A DNA stretch of 7,371 nt from Porticoccaceae bacterium (GTDB taxonomy: Bacteria > Pseudomonadota > Gammaproteobacteria > Pseudomonadales > Porticoccaceae). The position numbers and the translations under genes were made by a program. Below the pieces are notes generated by a model, which worked only from the letters and a program-made list of their open reading frames with translations, searched no databases and was not told where the DNA came from. This document shows positions 1 through 6,906 of this stretch, piece by piece. The DNA is taken from NCBI GenBank assembly GCA_030741175.1, contig JASLVT010000059.1, positions 1 to 7,371 on the forward strand. The letters run 5' to 3'. How positions within the stretch are numbered: the stretch's first letter is position 1; each line of letters begins with the position of its first letter.

Positions 1-25
1 ATCTTGGCTCGACGCGTTTAGCTGC

Positions 26-30
26 GGAAG
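26..30 (+). promoter_or_regulatory. Ribosome binding site of the sulfatase gene
   Basis: GGAAG lies 7 bases before the ATG at 38. It matters because the reading frame has no stop between position 2 and this ATG. The site, together with the signal peptide that follows, favours 38 as the real start. Confidence 0.6.
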
Positions 31-37
31 ACTAATA

Positions 38-1822
38 ATGATTGCTGTGCATAATCGGTGTCTGGTTTGGCTTTGTCGGCTGGCGGCTCTGCTTATCTTG
101 AGCGGTACATCAGCTGTGAGTGCCGCCCAAAAGCCCAATATTGTGCTGATTTTAGCGGATGATTTAGGGTTTACCGATCTCGCTTCTTACGGCAGCGAAA
201 TTAATACTCCGAGCCTGAGCGAACTGGCGCAGCGGGGTATTAGTTTTACCAATTACCACACCGGTGCTAACTGTGCGCCGTCTCGCGCCATGTTGCTCAC
301 TGGAGTGGATAGTCACCGATCTGGTGTGCCCAATATTCCCGAAATGATTCCGCCAGAACAGGCGCAGCACAGTCACTACTCTGGCACCATGGGGCAGAAT
401 GTGGTCACCGTGGCAACATTATTACAGGATGCCGGTTATCACACCTATCTCGCAGGTAAGTGGCATTTGGGGAATAGCCCTGATCAACTGCCTAGCCGTC
501 GCGGCTTTGAGCGCACAGTCGCACTGGGTGCGTCTGGCGCTGATAATTGGGAACAGAAACCTTATTTGCCAATTTATAAAAAGGCTGACTGGTATGCAGA
601 TGGTGAAGAGTATCAATTGCCTGATGATTTTTACTCTTCGCGTTTTTTAATCGATAAAAGTATTGAATTTATCGATAGTAATCGCGGCGATGGCCAGCCT
701 TTTTTCGCCTATGTGCCATTTCAGGCAGTGCATATTCCGGTACAGGCACCACAGAAATATATTGATCGATATATGGGTGTTTATGACGGCGGTTGGACTC
801 TGTTGAGGGAAAGCCGTTTAGCGCGGGCAATAGAGTTGGGTATTGTGCCGGCTGGATCGTCCATGGTGACTATGGCCAGTACGGCAAATTGGGATGCCCT
901 TGACTCTACACAGCAAGCATATGAAGCCAAGCGTATGGCGGTATATGGTGCCATGGTTGAAGCCATGGATTTTCATATTGGCCGTTTGGTTGAGTACTTA
1001 AAAGCGATAGGTGAGTACGATAATACTATTTTTATTTTTTCTTCTGATAACGGCGCTGAGGCCATGGGTCGGCCGGTGCAGAATTCTTGGATTAACCGTC
1101 GGGGGTTGGCCTCTCAAAATTACAGCACCGACTATGAGACTCTCGGTTTGAAAGGAAGCTTTAATGCAATTAATCCGGGATTTGCTAGTGCCGCGGCATC
1201 GCCATTGGCCTATTACAAATTCTATGTTGGCGAGGGTGGATTGCGGGTACCTCTGATTATAGCCGGTGAGCCACTGAAGAAAAAAAATCAACTTACTAAT
1301 GCCTCGGCTTATGTTACGGATATTACCCCAACGATTTTGGCGCTGACAGGGGTGGAGTCGCCGCCCGCCCGCTATGGTGGCCGCTTAATTGAACCGATGA
1401 TTGGCCGCAGTTTGGTGCCGTTAATCGATGGTACAGCTGAGACGGTGTATGGCCCAGATGATGCGGTGGGCTTTGAGTTAGCCGGCCATGGTGCGCTGTT
1501 TATGGGCGATTATAAAATTGTCTTTAATCGCGGCACTCAGGGTGATGACCGTTGGCGCTTATTTAATATTGTTGCCGATCCGGGCGAGACCAATGACCTC
1601 AGTGCTCATAACCCAGCACAGTTACAACTTATGTTGGGGCGCTATCAGCAGTATGTCACTGACAATAAAATACTCCCTGTCGCCAGCGATTATCGCCATG
1701 AAAGGCAGGTTATTTTTTATGGCCTACAGACTGTCTATCGGGACAATATCCTAATCTTTATTCTGCTTGTTTTATTTTTACTGCCCTTTGTGGTGGTGCG
1801 ACTATCTAAATCAAAACGCTAA
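38..1822 (+). CDS. Exported, C-terminally membrane-anchored type I sulfatase (arylsulfatase AtsA-like)
   Basis: 594 residues, predicted to hydrolyse sulfate esters in the periplasm. Seen: a basic/hydrophobic signal peptide (about 1-30, likely cleaved near VSA-A), the metal-binding pair D41-D42 in ILADDLGF, and the Cys-type sulfatase signature CAPSRAMLLTG at 79-89. C79 would be oxidised to formylglycine and R83 is present. K141 and H143 lie in GKWHLG, H232 in AVHIP, D337-N338 in SSDNGAE, and K394 precedes GEGGLRVP. The spacing of these residues closely tracks what I recall for P. aeruginosa AtsA (C51, K113, H115, H211, D317, N318, K375), so the enzyme should be active if a formylglycine-generating enzyme exists elsewhere. 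Unusual: a hydrophobic helix at about 569-588 followed by a basic tail (RLSKSKR) suggests anchoring in the inner membrane with the catalytic domain outside. The substrate cannot be read from sequence. The frame stays open to the left edge, but this ATG has a good ribosome binding site and begins a proper signal peptide. Confidence 0.93.
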   Translation: MIAVHNRCLVWLCRLAALLILSGTSAVSAAQKPNIVLILADDLGFTDLASYGSEINTPSLSELAQRGISFTNYHTGANCAPSRAMLLTGVDSHRSGVPNIPEMIPPEQAQHSHYSGTMGQNVVTVATLLQDAGYHTYLAGKWHLGNSPDQLPSRRGFERTVALGASGADNWEQKPYLPIYKKADWYADGEEYQLPDDFYSSRFLIDKSIEFIDSNRGDGQPFFAYVPFQAVHIPVQAPQKYIDRYMGVYDGGWTLLRESRLARAIELGIVPAGSSMVTMASTANWDALDSTQQAYEAKRMAVYGAMVEAMDFHIGRLVEYLKAIGEYDNTIFIFSSDNGAEAMGRPVQNSWINRRGLASQNYSTDYETLGLKGSFNAINPGFASAAASPLAYYKFYVGEGGLRVPLIIAGEPLKKKNQLTNASAYVTDITPTILALTGVESPPARYGGRLIEPMIGRSLVPLIDGTAETVYGPDDAVGFELAGHGALFMGDYKIVFNRGTQGDDRWRLFNIVADPGETNDLSAHNPAQLQLMLGRYQQYVTDNKILPVASDYRHERQVIFYGLQTVYRDNILIFILLVLFLLPFVVVRLSKSKR

Positions 1823-1838
1823 CACTGGACGTGATCTC

Positions 1839-2960
1839 ATGACCTACTCGCTCTATGCAATACCGCACTCGCTATACTCTGGGCGGGCGCGCTCGTATCT
1901 GATAAAAAATGGTATTTCCTTCCAAGAATTCTCTTCTGGCCATGAAAGTTTTAAGGCTGAGATTTTGCCTGAGGCTAAGTTGGCTACGGTTCCCTGTCTG
2001 CGCACTGAGGATGGACAGGTTATTCGTGATGGTGCTGCCATTATCGAGTATTTTGAGTCGCGTAACGGTCGTCCCTGTCAGCCAAAAACACCGCAACAGC
2101 GTGTTGTGAGTGGTCTTTTTGACCTGATCGGTGCCGAGGGGTTGCTGCGACCTGCGATGCATTATCGTTGGAACTTCCCCGAAGAGAATCTAGCTTTTTT
2201 GCATTACCATTTTTATAACGCCCAGCGCGAGCACCCAGATCGCGAGGCAAAAACTCAGTATATGATGGACAAGATGCGCTATGCAGCGATGATATTTGGT
2301 GTCAATGATGACAGTATTGATCTAGTCGAGACACTCTATATGGAGTTCTTGCTGGCATTGGATAAGCACTTTCAGCAGTATCCTTATCTTCTCGGTTGGA
2401 AACCATGCATTGGTGATTTCGGTCTGTTGGCGCCACTCTACGCGCATCTGGGTCGCGATCCCAAACCATTGCGCATAATGCAGCAGCAGGCGTTGCATGT
2501 TTATCGCTGGGTCGAGCGTATGAATCGTGTGCATCAGGATGCATCAGAGTACTATCAGGCGGGCTCTGATTATCTAGCTGATGATCAGGTACCTGAGACA
2601 TTACTTGCGGTGTTGCGGGTTATTGCTGAGGATTTAGTGCCGGAAACCCTAGCAGCGGCAAATTCTATCAATGACTGGCTGGCTGAAAACTCGGTACCCA
2701 GCGGTGAACGTGCCAGCCGATATTTAGGCAAAAACGATAGCAAGTGCCGATTTGTGGTGCGAGGCCAGTCACTTGAGACTGGCGCTCAACCCTATCGATT
2801 TTTTCAATTGCAACAGGTACAGGATTTCTATCAGACCTGTGCGGATCAAGACCGCGCCGCTATTGAGTCCCTGTTGCAATCCTGCGGCTTAGAGGCACTA
2901 TTAACCACGCGACTCGATAGACGCATAGAGCAGCGAGATAATCTTGAGGTCTGGGTTTAG
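1839..2960 (+). CDS. Glutathione S-transferase-fold protein with long C-terminal extension
   Basis: 373 residues, probably cytoplasmic. Residues 1-75 form a thioredoxin-like GST N-terminal domain. It opens with a beta strand and loop (MTYSLYAIPHSLYSGRAR), where a Ser/Tyr at 11-14 could be the thiol-activating residue. The cis-proline is V51-P52, and the glutathione gamma-glutamyl-binding turn is DGAAIIEYFE (64-73). Residues about 85-235 look like the all-helical GST C-terminal domain; GDFGLLAPLYAHLGRDP (192-208) fits the conserved helix-6 N-capping region. Residues about 240-373 exceed the usual GST length of 200-230; I do not recognise this part. An in-frame ATG at 1767 exists, but it lies inside the sulfatase gene and would add residues foreign to a GST. 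The ATG at 1839 starts the fold cleanly, 16 bases after the sulfatase stop, though its ribosome binding site is weak. Co-transcription with the sulfatase is likely. Substrate and reaction are unknown; a non-enzymatic or glutathione-lyase role is possible. Confidence 0.85.
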   Translation: MTYSLYAIPHSLYSGRARSYLIKNGISFQEFSSGHESFKAEILPEAKLATVPCLRTEDGQVIRDGAAIIEYFESRNGRPCQPKTPQQRVVSGLFDLIGAEGLLRPAMHYRWNFPEENLAFLHYHFYNAQREHPDREAKTQYMMDKMRYAAMIFGVNDDSIDLVETLYMEFLLALDKHFQQYPYLLGWKPCIGDFGLLAPLYAHLGRDPKPLRIMQQQALHVYRWVERMNRVHQDASEYYQAGSDYLADDQVPETLLAVLRVIAEDLVPETLAAANSINDWLAENSVPSGERASRYLGKNDSKCRFVVRGQSLETGAQPYRFFQLQQVQDFYQTCADQDRAAIESLLQSCGLEALLTTRLDRRIEQRDNLEVWV

Positions 2961-3601
2961 CGTTTACTCTGCCGCGCTAATCTGATGTTATCAAAAAGTG
3001 CGGTTAGGCTTAGCAGAACCAGCCCCAAAAGTACCCGCATATCGCCCAAATAAAGCTGCGTTTCTATGGGGTAGGCGATGGTTTTGCTTAATGCCGCGAG
3101 CTTGAACTGATGGCTATCTTGAAGATCTGGATTGGCCACAATCTCCATAAGAGCGCGACGACTACGGTAGCGAAATAATGCCCCGTCCGACCAAACTGCC
3201 ATTTTTTCAGCCTGTTCAATACCCGTAATATCCACCGCGCTGTGAACTGCGTATCCGAAGATCACTGGATGGCTAGCGCGTTTTAATAACTCTGGGAACA
3301 TGTGCGTCATATACTTACCCATCAACTGATCGGCGGATTTTGCAGAAGTTGCTCCCTCGATAATAACGGGCTGTTGATTCATCTCTATATTGTTAACCAT
3401 GAGAAATTGGCGACCGCTATCATTGCGGAAAAACCGCTCAAGATTAGCAATAGTCTCGGGGGCAGTACCTCGTTCGCTGAGAGTGGTGACGAATTGATTC
3501 ACCTCAGCATCACTTATGGGGCCGGAGAAGTCGGTGTACCAGAAGACAAATAGAGCATAGATCGAGGCACTTGATAGCCATAGTTTTAGTCTCGTGGTCA
3601 T
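2957..3601 (-). CDS. Uncharacterised protein with two terminal membrane helices and a possible ferredoxin-like (DUF1330/EthD-like) domain
   Basis: 214 residues; I do not recognise a named protein. Seen: a hydrophobic segment at about 7-22 after the basic start MTTRLK, and a second at about 188-204 followed by a basic tail (RLARQSKR). By the positive-inside rule both ends are cytoplasmic and residues about 25-185 lie in the periplasm. The central part reads as strand (FLMVNNIEM, 66-74), amphipathic helix (about 88-108), strand (PVIFGYAVH, 112-120), strand (WSDGALFRYRS, 137-147), helix (RRALMEIVANPDL, 148-160) and a final segment to about 184. The strand-'SRRALMEIVANPDL' pattern resembles dimeric alpha/beta-barrel families such as DUF1330 and EthD, but this is a fold guess without alignment. 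GAGG-type ribosome binding site support is good (revcomp TGAGGAAAAATC before ATG). The gene converges on the GST gene and diverges from the beta-oxidation operon. Confidence 0.8.
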   Translation of the reverse strand: MTTRLKLWLSSASIYALFVFWYTDFSGPISDAEVNQFVTTLSERGTAPETIANLERFFRNDSGRQFLMVNNIEMNQQPVIIEGATSAKSADQLMGKYMTHMFPELLKRASHPVIFGYAVHSAVDITGIEQAEKMAVWSDGALFRYRSRRALMEIVANPDLQDSHQFKLAALSKTIAYPIETQLYLGDMRVLLGLVLLSLTALFDNIRLARQSKR

Positions 3602-3608
3602 GATTTTT

Positions 3609-3612
3609 CCTC
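3609..3612 (-). promoter_or_regulatory. Ribosome binding site of the minus-strand membrane protein gene
   Basis: On the minus strand this reads GAGG, 7 bases before the ATG at 3601-3599. It fixes the start of an otherwise unrecognised protein and supports the gene being real. Confidence 0.6.
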
Positions 3613-3739
3613 AATTTTTTTTGTAACTCACTGTGGTTAGTTTACCGATGGGGCTGTTATATATTTCGCAACCCGATAGTCACTATTGTAAGAGGTATGC
3701 GCTCTTGGGTTGGGTTACCATAGATGCTTATTTTTTAAT

Positions 3740-3767
3740 TTGATTCTATCATTATATTTGGCATAAT
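3740..3767 (+). promoter_or_regulatory. Putative sigma70-type promoter of the acyl-CoA operon
   Basis: TTGATT at 3740-3745 (4 of 6 to TTGACA) and CATAAT at 3762-3767 (5 of 6 to TATAAT) are separated by 16 bases. They lie in an AT-rich stretch about 45 bases upstream of the ATG at 3810. Transcription would start near 3774. An alternative -10-like TATATT sits at 3753-3758 without a good -35. The assignment is by eye only. Confidence 0.45.
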
Positions 3768-3777
3768 CAATGCCAAA
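3757..3777. promoter_or_regulatory. Perfect inverted repeat overlapping the -10 box, candidate operator
   Basis: TTTGGCAT (3757-3764), spacer AATCA, ATGCCAAA (3770-3777): two exact 8-base arms. The site covers the putative -10 box and transcription start, a position from which a bound dimer would block RNA polymerase. It also fits the T-N11-A pattern of LysR sites. It does not match the PsrA- or FadR-type operators as I recall them, so the regulator is unnamed. An acyl-CoA-responsive repressor would be logical given the genes controlled. Confidence 0.5.
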
Positions 3778-3798
3778 ACAATATTGAGCACACAATTA

Positions 3799-3805
3799 GA
3801 GGGAG
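3799..3805 (+). promoter_or_regulatory. Ribosome binding site of the multifunctional beta-oxidation gene
   Basis: GAGGGAG, with GAGG 7 bases before the ATG at 3810. It selects this start over the in-frame Met codon at residue 7. Confidence 0.65.
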
Positions 3806-3809
3806 CACT

Positions 3810-5882
3810 ATGGTCGCACTAACATCTATGGTTGATTATAACGTCGAGGAGGGAGTTGCTGTCTTGACTCTCAATAATCCACCCGTCAATGCTTTGAGCC
3901 AAGGAGTCCGGCAAGGGCTTAAAGAGGGCGTGGAGAAGGCATTAGCGGATGATTCAGCGCAGGCTATCATGCTCTTCTGTGAAGGCCGCACCTTTATTGC
4001 TGGCGCTGATATTTCTGAGTTTGCCTCGGCGCCTAAAGAGCCTAATTTTCATGCGGTGTTATCAACCATGGATGATTCATCCAAACCGATTATTGCCGCT
4101 ATTCACGGTACAGCATTAGGTGGTGGTCTAGAGACGGCGCTGTGCTGTCATTATCGAGTCGCTGTGCCTAGCGCAAAGTTCGGTTTGCCAGAAGTCAATC
4201 TCGGTTTGTTGCCCGGTGCCGGTGGCACCCAGCGACTACCGCGTGTAGTGGGCGTTGAAAAGACCTTGGCAATGGTCACCTCTGGTGTGCCGATTGGCGC
4301 CGCTGAGGCATTGCAGTTTGGTCTTGTCGACAAATTAGTAGACGGCGACTTGCGTGCCGAGGCATTGGCCTTTGCCAAAGAGAAAGCTGCACAGGGCGGT
4401 AGTCACCCAAGGGTGAGAGATAATGATGACAAACTGCAGAGTGCCAAAGATAACCCGGAAGTTTTTGCTGCCACACGCAAAATGCTGGCGCGCAAGACCC
4501 GGGGATTTTTGGCGCCAGAATACAATATTCGCTGTATTGAGGCCGCGGTAAATCAACCCTTTGACGAGGGGATAAAAACCGAAGGCAAGTTGTTTATGGA
4601 ACTCATGGCAGGGCCTCAATCCAAGGCACAGCAGTACTTCTTTTTCTCTGAGCGCGAGGCGGGCAAGGTGCCCGGTCTGTCGAAGGATGTGGAAGAAATT
4701 CCCATCGCTAAAGTGGGCGTTATCGGCGGTGGCTTAATGGGTGGTGGTATCTCCATGAATTTCGCTAATGTTGGTATGCCAGTGACTATTGTGGAGACTA
4801 ATCAGGAGGCACTGGATCGTGGCTTGGCGACTATTCGCAAGAACTATGAGAGCACCGCACGGAAAGGCCGTTTAACTGAAGAGGCGGTAGAACAGCGCTG
4901 TGACTTGATTCAGGGCAGTTTGGATATGGCAGATCTCGCCGACTGCGATCTAATTATTGAGGCTGTATTTGAGAATATGGCGGTGAAAAAAGATATCTTC
5001 ACCCGTCTTGATGGGATTGCTAAGCAGGGTGCTATTCTCGCCTCAAATACATCGGCTCTGGATATCAATGAAATAGCCTCAGTGACTAGCCGACCTGAAT
5101 CTGTAATTGGTCTGCATTTCTTCTCGCCCGCCAATGTGATGAAGTTACTCGAAGTGGTACGTGGTGAAAAGACCGCCGATGCGGTGATTAAAACCAGTAT
5201 GTCACTGGCGAAACGTATTCGCAAAGTCGCGGTTCTCGTGGGTGTTTGCATGGGCTTTGTCGGCAACCGCATTTTATTTATGCGTCAGCATGAGGCGACT
5301 AGGTTAGCACTTGAAGGTGCGCCGATTGAACAGGTGGACAAGGTGCTCTTTGATTTTGGCTTCCCTATGGGTGCATTCCAAATGGGTGATCTTGCGGGCT
5401 TGGATCTGGGTTGGGACAAGAACAATTCTAACCCTGCCGATGTCAAGGATCGTCTCTGCGATCTCGGGCGTTATGGCCAGAAGACCGGCGCAGGTTTTTA
5501 TGATTATGATGAAAAACGCCAGCCAACTCCCGCCGCAGTGACTGCAGAATTGTTAGCCGAAATTGCGGCGTCTCAGGGTATTGAGCGCGGCCAGATTTCG
5601 GATGAAGACGTGCTAGATCGCTGCTTGCTTCCCATGATCAATGAGGGCGCGAAAATTTTAGATGAGGGGATAGCCGTCCGCGCTAGTGATATCGATGTGG
5701 TCTATGTCTACGGCTATGGCTGGCCCGTCTACCGCGGTGGCCCTATGCACTACGCCAACAGTATTGGGTTGGATAAAGTGCTGGCCAAAATTCGTCACTA
5801 TCATGAAACCACCGGTGATGATTTCTGGGCGCCAAGTCCATTGTTGGTGTCATTGGCAGAGCAGGGTAAATCTTTTAAATAA
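3810..5882 (+). CDS. Multifunctional enoyl-CoA hydratase / (S)-3-hydroxyacyl-CoA dehydrogenase, MFE1-like (FadB/FadJ family)
   Basis: 690 residues. It should hydrate trans-2-enoyl-CoA and oxidise the resulting (S)-3-hydroxyacyl-CoA with NAD+, two successive beta-oxidation steps in the cytoplasm. Residues about 7-190 form a crotonase domain: oxyanion-hole segment IAGADISEF (63-71), GGGLE with E108, and LPEVNLGLLPGAGGTQRLP with E128. Both catalytic glutamates are present. Residues about 300-475 form the NAD-binding domain with GGGLMG (306-311), the catalytic set S415 (SNTS), H436 (LHFFSPAN), E448 (EVVRG) and, at the next domain's edge, N486 (GFVGNR). Two 3HCDH C-terminal domains follow, at about 480-567 and 595-690. 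Wording of the motifs (LGLLPGAGGTQ, HFFSPANVMKLLEV, GQKTGAGFYDYD, GYGWPVYRGGPM) is closer to the peroxisomal bifunctional enzyme than to E. coli FadB (729 aa). No thiolase gene is adjacent. It is the first gene of an operon with the flavoprotein 22 bases downstream. Chain-length specificity is not readable. Confidence 0.95.
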   Translation: MVALTSMVDYNVEEGVAVLTLNNPPVNALSQGVRQGLKEGVEKALADDSAQAIMLFCEGRTFIAGADISEFASAPKEPNFHAVLSTMDDSSKPIIAAIHGTALGGGLETALCCHYRVAVPSAKFGLPEVNLGLLPGAGGTQRLPRVVGVEKTLAMVTSGVPIGAAEALQFGLVDKLVDGDLRAEALAFAKEKAAQGGSHPRVRDNDDKLQSAKDNPEVFAATRKMLARKTRGFLAPEYNIRCIEAAVNQPFDEGIKTEGKLFMELMAGPQSKAQQYFFFSEREAGKVPGLSKDVEEIPIAKVGVIGGGLMGGGISMNFANVGMPVTIVETNQEALDRGLATIRKNYESTARKGRLTEEAVEQRCDLIQGSLDMADLADCDLIIEAVFENMAVKKDIFTRLDGIAKQGAILASNTSALDINEIASVTSRPESVIGLHFFSPANVMKLLEVVRGEKTADAVIKTSMSLAKRIRKVAVLVGVCMGFVGNRILFMRQHEATRLALEGAPIEQVDKVLFDFGFPMGAFQMGDLAGLDLGWDKNNSNPADVKDRLCDLGRYGQKTGAGFYDYDEKRQPTPAAVTAELLAEIAASQGIERGQISDEDVLDRCLLPMINEGAKILDEGIAVRASDIDVVYVYGYGWPVYRGGPMHYANSIGLDKVLAKIRHYHETTGDDFWAPSPLLVSLAEQGKSFK

Positions 5883-5892
5883 TTAATAAATC

Positions 5893-5898
5893 GAGGGA
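5893..5898 (+). promoter_or_regulatory. Ribosome binding site of the NADH:quinone reductase-like gene
   Basis: GAGGGA in the 22-base gap after the preceding stop codon, 6 bases before the ATG at 5905. The short gap with its own strong site indicates an operon. Confidence 0.65.
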
Positions 5899-5904
5899 TA
5901 GAAA

Positions 5905-6873
5905 ATGAAAACACGTATTACAGAGATGTTAGGTATTGAGCATCCGATTATTCAAGGTGGAATGCACCATGTGGGTTTGGCCGAGCTGGCTGCAGCGGTA
6001 TCCAATGCGGGTGGTCTCGGTATTATCACTGGCTTGACTCAGGGTACACCGGAAAAGCTCGCCGCAGAAATAGCCCGATGCAAAACCATGACTGATAAGC
6101 CCTTCGGTGTAAATATTACATTTCTTCCCTCGTTAACACCGCCGGACTACCCTGGATTGATTCAGGCGGTAATTGATGCGGACGTTAAGGTTGTTGAGAC
6201 TGCGGGTAATAACCCTGCACCCTATATGCCGATGCTCAAAGAAGCCGGTATCAAGGTGATCCATAAATGCACTGCGGTACGCCATGCCCTGAAAGCTGAG
6301 AAAGTTGGCTGTGATGCAGTGTCTGTGGACGGCTTCGAATGTGGTGGCCATCCGGGTGAGGATGATATTCCCAATTTTATCTTATTGCCTAGGGCTGCCG
6401 ATGAATTGACTATTCCATTTGTATCCTCAGGTGGTATGGCCGATGCTCGCAGTTTGGTGGCCTCGCTTGCGATGGGTGCTGAGGGTATGAATATGGGTAC
6501 GCGTTTTATTGCCACCAAAGAAGCGCCTGTGCATGACAATGTAAAAGCCGCGATTTTAGCCGCGTCTGAATTGGATACGCGTTTAGTTATGCGGCCATTG
6601 CGCAACACTGAGCGAGTGCTGGCCAATTCGGCAGTTGAACGTTTGCTAGAGAAAGAAAAAGCGCTGGGTGCTGATATTAAGTTTGAAGATATTCTGCCTG
6701 AAGTGGCGGGTGTCTACCCACGAATTATGCAAGAGGGCGATATGGATGCCGGTGCTTGGTCCTGTGGTATGGTTGCCGGTCTGATTAATGATGTGCCAAC
6801 GGTGCAGGAGTTAATTGACCGAATTATGGCTGAAGCAGATAGCTTGATTAACCAGCGCTTAGCAAGCTTATAA
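5905..6873 (+). CDS. FMN-dependent NADH:quinone reductase-like protein (nitronate monooxygenase superfamily, PA1024 type)
   Basis: 322 residues, a complete TIM-barrel flavoprotein that tools will usually label nitronate monooxygenase or 2-nitropropane dioxygenase. Seen: HPIIQGGM (13-20) at the first strand, SNAGGLG (33-39), FGVNITFLPS (67-76), VVETAGNNP (96-104), KVIHKCTAVRHALKAE (117-132), DGFECGGHPGEDDIP (142-156) with the active-site H149, SSGGMAD (174-180) and GMNMGTRF (194-201), the last two likely holding the FMN phosphate. These blocks match, nearly word for word as I remember it, P. aeruginosa PA1024. That protein was shown to be an NADH:quinone reductase without nitronate monooxygenase activity; its H152 would correspond to H149 here. 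A role in regenerating NAD+ from the NADH made by the upstream dehydrogenase is an inference. In P. aeruginosa PA1024 also lies among acyl-CoA metabolism genes (from memory). The next gene starts 33 bases later. Confidence 0.88.
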   Translation: MKTRITEMLGIEHPIIQGGMHHVGLAELAAAVSNAGGLGIITGLTQGTPEKLAAEIARCKTMTDKPFGVNITFLPSLTPPDYPGLIQAVIDADVKVVETAGNNPAPYMPMLKEAGIKVIHKCTAVRHALKAEKVGCDAVSVDGFECGGHPGEDDIPNFILLPRAADELTIPFVSSGGMADARSLVASLAMGAEGMNMGTRFIATKEAPVHDNVKAAILAASELDTRLVMRPLRNTERVLANSAVERLLEKEKALGADIKFEDILPEVAGVYPRIMQEGDMDAGAWSCGMVAGLINDVPTVQELIDRIMAEADSLINQRLASL

Positions 6874-6906
6874 TTGATTCCGATAACTCAACAATAAGAA
6901 CTGACT

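Larger units (their letters stand above)
3602..3809. other. Divergent intergenic region
   Basis: 208 bases between the start codons of the minus-strand membrane protein gene and the acyl-CoA operon. Besides the promoter and palindrome near its right end, it holds a weak hairpin, AAGAG at 3690-3694 and CTCTT at 3702-3706. It also contains TACAAT on the minus strand (3690-3685), which could be a -10 box for the leftward gene but lacks a convincing -35. No gene is seen here. Confidence 0.6.

Noticed and set aside
998..1291. 97-codon open frame on the minus strand
   Set aside because: It is antisense to the sulfatase region that carries the D337-N338 metal ligands; no domain is visible.
1767..1838. 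Upstream in-frame ATG at 1767 as start of the GST gene
   Set aside because: It lies within the coding sequence of the sulfatase's membrane anchor and would put 24 unrelated residues ahead of the GST fold. The ATG at 1839 begins exactly at the first beta strand.
3302..3553. 83-codon open frame on the plus strand
   Set aside because: It lies wholly antisense to the minus-strand membrane protein, which has a better ribosome binding site, longer frame and coherent protein features.
3690..3706. Hairpin AAGAG-N7-CTCTT in the divergent intergenic region
   Set aside because: Five-base arms, a long loop and no following T run make it too weak to call a terminator or operator.
4910..5272. 120-codon open frame on the minus strand
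   Set aside because: It is antisense to the conserved NAD-binding and catalytic motifs of the multifunctional enzyme, shows no recognisable domain, and is explained as a shadow of the real gene.
6222..6626. 134-codon open frame on the minus strand
   Set aside because: It is antisense to the well-conserved flavoprotein gene, has no recognisable domain and no context that suggests expression.
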